NCBI RefSeq assembly: GCF_018918005.1 | Contig: NZ_JAHLPR010000008.1 | Span: 62,001 to 126,000, forward strand | Length of the DNA: 64,000 nucleotides | Reading direction: 5' to 3' | Source of the DNA: Paenibacillus sp. MSJ-34 | GTDB taxonomy: Bacteria; Bacillota; Bacilli; Paenibacillales; Paenibacillaceae | In this document: in pieces, positions 60,469 through 64,000 of the stretch | How positions within the stretch are numbered: the first letter of the stretch is position 1 | How the letters are laid out: each line of letters opens with the position of its first letter | The notes under the pieces: generated by a model | What the model was told of the DNA's origin: nothing | Databases searched by the model: none | Seen by the model: only the letters and a program-made list of their open reading frames with translations | Translations under genes and position numbers: made by a program

Positions 60469-61167
60469 GTGCTAGCTCACATCGTATCGGTTATCTTTCT
60501 GGCATTCGCGTTAAGCTTGGACGGATTTGGCGTAGGGGTGACGTACGGCTTGCGTAAAATACGGATACCGATCGTCTCTATTGCCATCATTTCTTTCTGT
60601 TCCGGCGTCGTTATTTTTATTTCCATGCAAATCGGCGTGTTGATTTCCCGGTACGTATCCAGCGATTATACGAATTGGATCGGAGCTGTCATCTTAATCG
60701 GCATCGGCTGTTGGGCGCTTATCCAATTGTACTTGTCCCAGAACAAAAGCTGCGCCGAAGATGCAGGGCCGGATGCGGGAAGCGGGAATGCGGATCGCGG
60801 CAAACCCTTGCTGCCGTCCGGCAAAAGCACGTTATGGTCGCTCGAGTTGAAACGCTTCGGCTTGGTCGTCCAAATTTTACGGACACCGTCGGCGGCCGAC
60901 GTGGACAGATCGGGGAGCATTTCGGCTTCGGAAGCCGCTTTGCTCGGGATCGCGCTGTCGCTGGACGCGTTCGGCGCCGGGCTCGGCGCGGCGATGCTCG
61001 GCTTTTCGCCGCTCGCTACGTCGCTCGTTATTGCGGTTGCAAGCGGAAGTTTTATCGTCATCGGAATGCATATAGGCTTTACATTTGCAGGAGTGAAGTG
61101 GATGAGAAGATTGTCCGCGCTGCCGGGGTGCATGTTAATATTGATCGGCATTCTACGACTTTTTTAA
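60469..61167 (+). CDS. ytaF: Sporulation membrane protein YtaF (MntP-like)
   Basis: A 232-residue membrane protein of the MntP/YtaF family. Helices lie at about 3-25, 36-56, 65-80, 150-172, 176-200 and 205-230, with the repeated phrase ALSLDGFGVG/ALSLDAFGAG marking the internal duplication. A hydrophilic loop contains ADVDRSGSISASEAA, an EF-hand-like acidic loop that could bind a metal. The GTG at 60469 follows GGGAGGGG. It lies between mutM and coaE as in B. subtilis. Role in sporulation is named by orthology; ion export is only family inference. Confidence 0.9.
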   Translation: MLAHIVSVIFLAFALSLDGFGVGVTYGLRKIRIPIVSIAIISFCSGVVIFISMQIGVLISRYVSSDYTNWIGAVILIGIGCWALIQLYLSQNKSCAEDAGPDAGSGNADRGKPLLPSGKSTLWSLELKRFGLVVQILRTPSAADVDRSGSISASEAALLGIALSLDAFGAGLGAAMLGFSPLATSLVIAVASGSFIVIGMHIGFTFAGVKWMRRLSALPGCMLILIGILRLF

Positions 61168-61189
61168 TACGATTTGACGAGGTGAAATG

Positions 61190-61786
61190 ATGAATCTCGG
61201 ATTGACCGGCGGAATTGCAACGGGGAAAAGCACAGTTTCGTCTTTGCTCGAAGAGCGGGGCGCTTTGATCATAGATGCGGATCGGGTTGCCAGGGAAGTC
61301 GTCCTTCCCGGCAGTCCCGCTTTGCAACAGGTTGCCGAACGGTTCGGACAAGCTGTTCTGTTAGAGGACGGTTCGTTGAACCGCAAAAAATTGGGCGAAA
61401 TCGTGTTTGCCGACGAGGCGGAGCGCAAAGCGCTCGAATCGATTTTGCATCCGGCCATACGGTCGGTCATGCGGGAGCGGATGGAAGCGTTTGAGCGCGA
61501 TTATCCGGACAAGCTTGTCGTTGCGGACATTCCTCTGTTGTATGAATCGGGTTTGGAATCGATGTATGAGGAAATTATGGTGGTATATGTACCGCGAGAG
61601 GTTCAACTGCAGAGGCTGATGAAGCGGGACGGGATGTCGGCGGAGGAAGCCGGCAAACGTCTAAATGCGCAGTTCGATATCGAATGGAAAAAACGACAAG
61701 CGGATTACGTTATCGATAACCGCGGGTCCCTTGACGAAACGAAGAAACAAATTGACCGGTTTTGGCACGGAAAGGGACTTGCATGA
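61190..61786 (+). CDS. coaE: Dephospho-CoA kinase
   Basis: Last step of coenzyme A synthesis: phosphorylates dephospho-CoA; 198 residues. P-loop GGIATGKST is at about 7-15, with DADRVAREVV and the CoA-domain LHPAIRSVMRERM, and DIPLLYESGLESMYEE nearby. GAGGTGAA lies upstream; two adjacent ATGs exist (61187 and 61190), and spacing favours the second. It follows ytaF at 22 nt. Its stop overlaps the next gene's ATG by 4 nt, so translation is coupled. Confidence 0.95.
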   Translation: MNLGLTGGIATGKSTVSSLLEERGALIIDADRVAREVVLPGSPALQQVAERFGQAVLLEDGSLNRKKLGEIVFADEAERKALESILHPAIRSVMRERMEAFERDYPDKLVVADIPLLYESGLESMYEEIMVVYVPREVQLQRLMKRDGMSAEEAGKRLNAQFDIEWKKRQADYVIDNRGSLDETKKQIDRFWHGKGLA

Positions 61787-62349
61787 GTTGGCTGCGTAAA
61801 AAAAGGGTGCTGCTGTTGCTGTTTGTCGGATTTGTCATCGTACTGTTTTTCAACTCAAGTTGGATGGGGAAATGGCTTTATCCGATTCATTATCAGGAAC
61901 CGATTCGCAATTTTGCCATCATGTACGAGGTCGATCCGTTGCTTGTCGCCGCGATCATTCGCGTGGAATCGAATTATAAACCTAGCAGAGAGTCTAAGAA
62001 AGGCGCGCTCGGGATGATGCAGGTTATGCCCGATACGGCCGACTGGGTGATGGAGAAGGCGAAATTGCCCCGCATTTCAATGGAACGGGTGAACCATGAG
62101 CCCGAACCGAACATTCAGATCGGCACTTGGTATTTAAAGACGCTGCTTGATCGTTTCGATGGAAACATCTTCGCGGCCGTCGCGGCATATAACGCCGGAC
62201 CGACTGTCGTTGCGAGATGGATCGATAACGACGTATGGGACGGGCGAATCGAGACCGCCAAAAAAATCCCTTACGGCGAAACGAAACACTATGTACAGCG
62301 CGTTGTTTATTATTATAATAAATATAAGGAACATTATTCTGATTTTTGA
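61783..62349 (+). CDS. Membrane-anchored soluble-type lytic transglycosylase
   Basis: A 188-residue peptidoglycan-cleaving enzyme. An N-terminal signal anchor (about 8-26) is followed by the SLT domain: AAIIRVESNYKPSRESKKGALGMMQVMP with the catalytic Glu in the RVESN motif, then GTWYLKTLLDRFDGN and AAVAAYNAGPTVVARW. The ATG at 61783 overlaps coaE's stop (ATGA) and follows AAAGGGA. It is probably a minor cell wall remodeller; its coupling to coaE is positional. Likely outside the membrane with the catalytic domain facing the wall. Confidence 0.93.
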   Translation: MSWLRKKRVLLLLFVGFVIVLFFNSSWMGKWLYPIHYQEPIRNFAIMYEVDPLLVAAIIRVESNYKPSRESKKGALGMMQVMPDTADWVMEKAKLPRISMERVNHEPEPNIQIGTWYLKTLLDRFDGNIFAAVAAYNAGPTVVARWIDNDVWDGRIETAKKIPYGETKHYVQRVVYYYNKYKEHYSDF

Positions 62350-62420
62350 GCAAAAGCGCAAAGAAGCATTGAACAAGCTGTTTTGTCAGCTTTGTCCAAC
62401 ACTTCCTTGCTTTTCAATCA

Positions 62421-62639
62421 TTATTTGAATTGACCTGCCAATTGTTGCTCGGCGATAGTCACCAGGCGTTTAGTGATGTTACCACCAAGAGCACCAGTGT
62501 CACGAGTAGCCATGTTACCGTAGTAACCGTCTTGAGGAATTGCGATCCCCAATTCTTGAGCAACCTCGTATTTCAACTGTTCAAGAGCTGCTGTAGCTTG
62601 AGGAACGACTAGTACATTAGAACGTTGTCCTTGACCCAT
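62421..62639 (-). CDS. Small acid-soluble spore protein, alpha/beta type
   Basis: A 72-residue DNA-binding protein that coats and protects spore DNA. The two conserved blocks are present: EQLKYEVAQELGI and the second, GALGGNITKRLVTIAEQQL, with GYYGNMATRDTG between. The GPR cleavage-site context (YEVAQELG) is visible. AGGAGGTGATATG precedes the ATG with good spacing. It is a single gene on the minus strand, with a sigma-G-like promoter upstream. This is the usual type made in the forespore. Confidence 0.95.
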   Translation of the reverse strand: MGQGQRSNVLVVPQATAALEQLKYEVAQELGIAIPQDGYYGNMATRDTGALGGNITKRLVTIAEQQLAGQFK

Positions 62640-62669
62640 TGCATATCACCTCCTTGCGGTTGGTATTTG

Positions 62670-62700
62670 TATTATGCTCGTTAATTCAAAGTTCATTACA
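62670..62700 (-). promoter_or_regulatory. Candidate sigma-G promoter of the SASP gene
   Basis: On the minus strand a -35-like TGTAAT and a -10 CATAATA are 18 bp apart, close to the sigma-G pattern. It lies just upstream of the SASP start. Confidence 0.5.
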
Positions 62701-62759
62701 GATAACGATTGGGAAATAGTTCTAATTGGGTAAAGAAGTAAATTTGGAGGTAACGGTGT

Positions 62760-63230
62760 ATGAAATGTCCGCATTGCGACTATTCGGGAACGAAAGTATT
62801 AGATTCGCGACCTGCCAACGAAAACAAATCGATTCGCCGCCGTCGCGAATGCGAAAGATGCAATCGGCGGTTCACCACATTCGAGACGATTGAGGAAACA
62901 CCGTTAATCGTCATCAAAAAGGGAGGCAATCGCGAAGAGTTTAATCGCGACAAAGTGCTGCGCGGGTTGATTCGCGCTTGCGAGAAACGGCCGGTATCGG
63001 CGGAGCGGCTCGAATCGATCGTCTCCGAAGTGGAAAAATCGCTCCGCAATACGGCCAATACCGAAGTCGAAAGCCGCGCGATCGGCGAACTTGTCATGGA
63101 GCAGCTGTACCCCGTCGATGAAGTCGCCTATGTCCGTTTTGCCTCCGTCTATCGGCAGTTCAAAGACATTAACATGTTCATGAAAGAGTTGACGAATTTA
63201 TTGTCCAAGCATACGTTGGAAGACAAATAA
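62760..63230 (+). CDS. nrdR: Transcriptional repressor NrdR
   Basis: Repressor of ribonucleotide reductase genes; 156 residues. The N-terminal zinc ribbon has CPHC at residues 3-6 and CERC at 31-34. An ATP-cone follows (about 46-136: [25 protein letters not shown]). TTTGGAGG lies upstream of the ATG. No NrdR box or ribonucleotide reductase gene is visible in the window. Its neighbourhood after coaE resembles other Bacillales. Confidence 0.96.
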   Translation: MKCPHCDYSGTKVLDSRPANENKSIRRRRECERCNRRFTTFETIEETPLIVIKKGGNREEFNRDKVLRGLIRACEKRPVSAERLESIVSEVEKSLRNTANTEVESRAIGELVMEQLYPVDEVAYVRFASVYRQFKDINMFMKELTNLLSKHTLEDK

Positions 63231-63236
63231 TTTTCG

Positions 63237-63266
63237 TTGACAGCCCCGGTCGCTATGTGTTAAGAT
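63237..63266 (+). promoter_or_regulatory. sigma-A promoter of the tRNA-Ala region
   Basis: TTGACA (63237) and TAAGAT (63261) are 18 bp apart. The first transcribed sequence would be the truncated tRNA copy at 63279, then the full tRNA-Ala. Confidence 0.75.
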
Positions 63267-63278
63267 ATTCCTTGTGCC

Positions 63279-63300
63279 GGGGCCTCAGCTCAGCTGGGAG
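63279..63300 (+). pseudogene. 5' fragment of a tRNA-Ala gene
   Basis: This 22-nt stretch matches the first 22 nt of the intact tRNA-Ala (63357) with one substitution (acceptor 5' strand and D-arm), then identity ends. It is a partial tRNA copy directly behind a strong promoter. Confidence 0.75.
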
Positions 63301-63356
63301 TATGGCATGGTCAGTTACGCTACCCCAAAAATTGAATACCAGCAGTAAGTTTGTAC

Positions 63357-63432
63357 GGGGCCTTAGCTCAGCTGGGAGAGCGCATCGCTGGCAGCGATGA
63401 GGTCAGGGGTTCGATCCCCCTAGGCTCCACCA
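63357..63432 (+). tRNA. tRNA-Ala (anticodon GGC)
   Basis: A 76-nt gene with encoded CCA. The acceptor stem pairs GGGGCCT with AGGCTCC and includes the G3-U70 pair that marks alanine tRNA. The anticodon stem CATCG/CGATG encloses a loop containing GGC, and the T-arm is GGGGTTCGATCCCC. The encoded CCA is unusual for some tRNAs in Bacillales but not rare. Confidence 0.97.
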
Positions 63433-63482
63433 TATACAAGAATTAAACACGCTAAAGAAGCGTGTTTTTTTGTATATGGTGG
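63427..63482. terminator. Terminator and 13-bp inverted repeat after tRNA-Ala
   Basis: Inner terminator: AAACACGC and GCGTGTTT pair, followed by a T run (63445-63471). Outside it, CCACCATATACAA (63427) and TTGTATATGGTGG (63470) form a perfect 13-bp inverted repeat that includes the tRNA CCA end. Confidence 0.8.
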
Positions 63483-63613
63483 ATTGCTATGGGGGCGAAC
63501 CCCGGGGTTCAGTCCGCGCGGACGGAGCGAAGCGGAGGAGCACGGCGTCTGAATCTACCGCTAAAAGTCCTCGTCGAGTGAGCTTCGACAGCCATTCAAT
63601 CAAAGATTCGGAC

Positions 63614-63632
63614 ATCCCCCTAGGCTCCACCA
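63614..63632 (+). repeat. Second copy of tRNA-Ala 3' end
   Basis: A 19-nt exact repeat of 63414-63432 (ATCCCCC, TAGGCTCC, ACCA), 200 nt downstream of the intact tRNA. The bases before it retain a TTCG tetraloop-like segment. This is the usual look of an att-type duplication at a tRNA 3' end, or of a broken tRNA copy. Confidence 0.8.
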
Positions 63633-63643
63633 ACACAGAACTC

Positions 63644-63667
63644 AAACGGCAGAGATGCCGTTTTTTT
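63644..63667 (+). terminator. Terminator after the second tRNA 3' copy
   Basis: AAACGGC and GCCGTTT pair around AGAGAT, followed by a T run. As with the intact tRNA, the copy ends in CCA and then this terminator. Confidence 0.8.
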
Positions 63668-64000
63668 GTATTTTCTACAGTTTAAAAACGCTACAAGCTT
63701 CCCAATATTGATTGGTAATTGTACTGGAGACGAACATTTTTCTTGTTTAAAAATTGAATTTAGCTAATTGATTCAACAAGAGGGGAAATTAGTATGATAG
63801 AACCAGTAAGAAAACAGTAATGCCAAAAGGGTTGTAGATGAAAATGGAACGATCGCGATTCAGGCAAGTGTAGATGGCGATATCTGTTAGTCTCCGGGCC
63901 TATTGGGCTGGATCTTCATTTGATACGTTGTGATTCGGTTTATCAGGTATTCCCCACCTTACCCCCCATTTTCTCATCTCTTGGAGTACGCATTGAAAGT
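63668..64000. other. AT-rich tail with no intact gene
   Basis: I see no intact gene up to the window edge. One short frame starts after AGAGGGG with ATG near 63794 and stops after 8 codons. A further stretch reads like a piece of protein (RVVDENGTIAIQASVDG) and stops. The lower GC and stops suggest decayed or foreign DNA. Something could begin beyond base 64000. Confidence 0.5.

Overview
This looks like a core chromosomal segment of a spore-forming Bacillales bacterium, most likely a Paenibacillaceae member (Paenibacillus/Cohnella-like). Supporting signs are a base composition near 50% GC, many sporulation genes (cotJABC, ytrH, ytrI, ytvI, ytaF, yheB/yheC/yheD relatives, an alpha/beta SASP), AGGAGG-type ribosome binding sites, an SLH-domain surface protein, and gene order (ytoI-ytpI-ytrI-ytrH-dnaE, accDA-pyk-fxsA-ytvI-citZ-icd-mdh, phoPR-polA-mutM-ytaF-coaE-nrdR) that follows Bacillus subtilis as I remember it. 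No genome was searched.

Layout. 1-6.0 kb: 3' end of uppP, an HD-GYP protein, a decayed MMPL transporter, radical-SAM yfkAB, an AI-2E family membrane protein and the spore-coat operon cotJABC. 6.1-6.4 kb: a gene-free cluster of a dispersed repeat. 6.4-9.4 kb: a LysE exporter and the selenium pair selD-mnmH. 9.4-16.1 kb: a six-gene minus-strand operon with five ATP-grasp YheC/YheD paralogues and a GNAT acetyltransferase. 16.3-20.7 kb: yheB, a small membrane protein and a large SLH/Ig-like surface protein. 20.8-27.5 kb: ytoI, a foldback element, ytpI, ytrIH and dnaE. 27.6-41.4 kb: a PgpA-like protein, accDA, pyk, a thioesterase, fxsA, ytvI, citZ-icd-mdh, a short-chain dehydrogenase and helD. 41.5-45.3 kb: a YfbR-like nucleotidase, a degenerate IS1595-type transposase gene flanked by inverted copies of the dispersed repeat, and class I fumarase. 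45.4-56.6 kb: phosphate region phoR-phoP, the cytochrome bd operon (with two tiny membrane proteins too short for usual ORF calling), a soluble CBS-MCP signalling protein and pstSCAB-phoU. 56.8-63.2 kb: polA, mutM, ytaF, coaE, a lytic transglycosylase, a SASP gene and nrdR. 63.2-64.0 kb: tRNA-Ala(GGC) bracketed by partial tRNA-Ala copies, then an AT-rich decayed tail.

How the genes work together. Phosphate: PhoR/PhoP sense limitation, PstSCAB imports phosphate and PhoU links the two. PHO boxes with exact 11-bp spacing precede phoP, pstS and the CBS-MCP gene, which suggests all three respond to phosphate. Carbon: accDA, pyk, citZ, icd, mdh and fumarase cover lipid initiation, lower glycolysis and the TCA cycle. 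Sporulation genes recur throughout, several with CATANNNTA-type -10 elements like those of sigma-E/sigma-K.

The least explained features are the inactive-looking IS1595 transposase with its private repeat family, the expanded YheC/YheD operon, the PHO-box-controlled CBS-MCP protein, the 36-residue protein ahead of cydA, and the broken tRNA-Ala copies.
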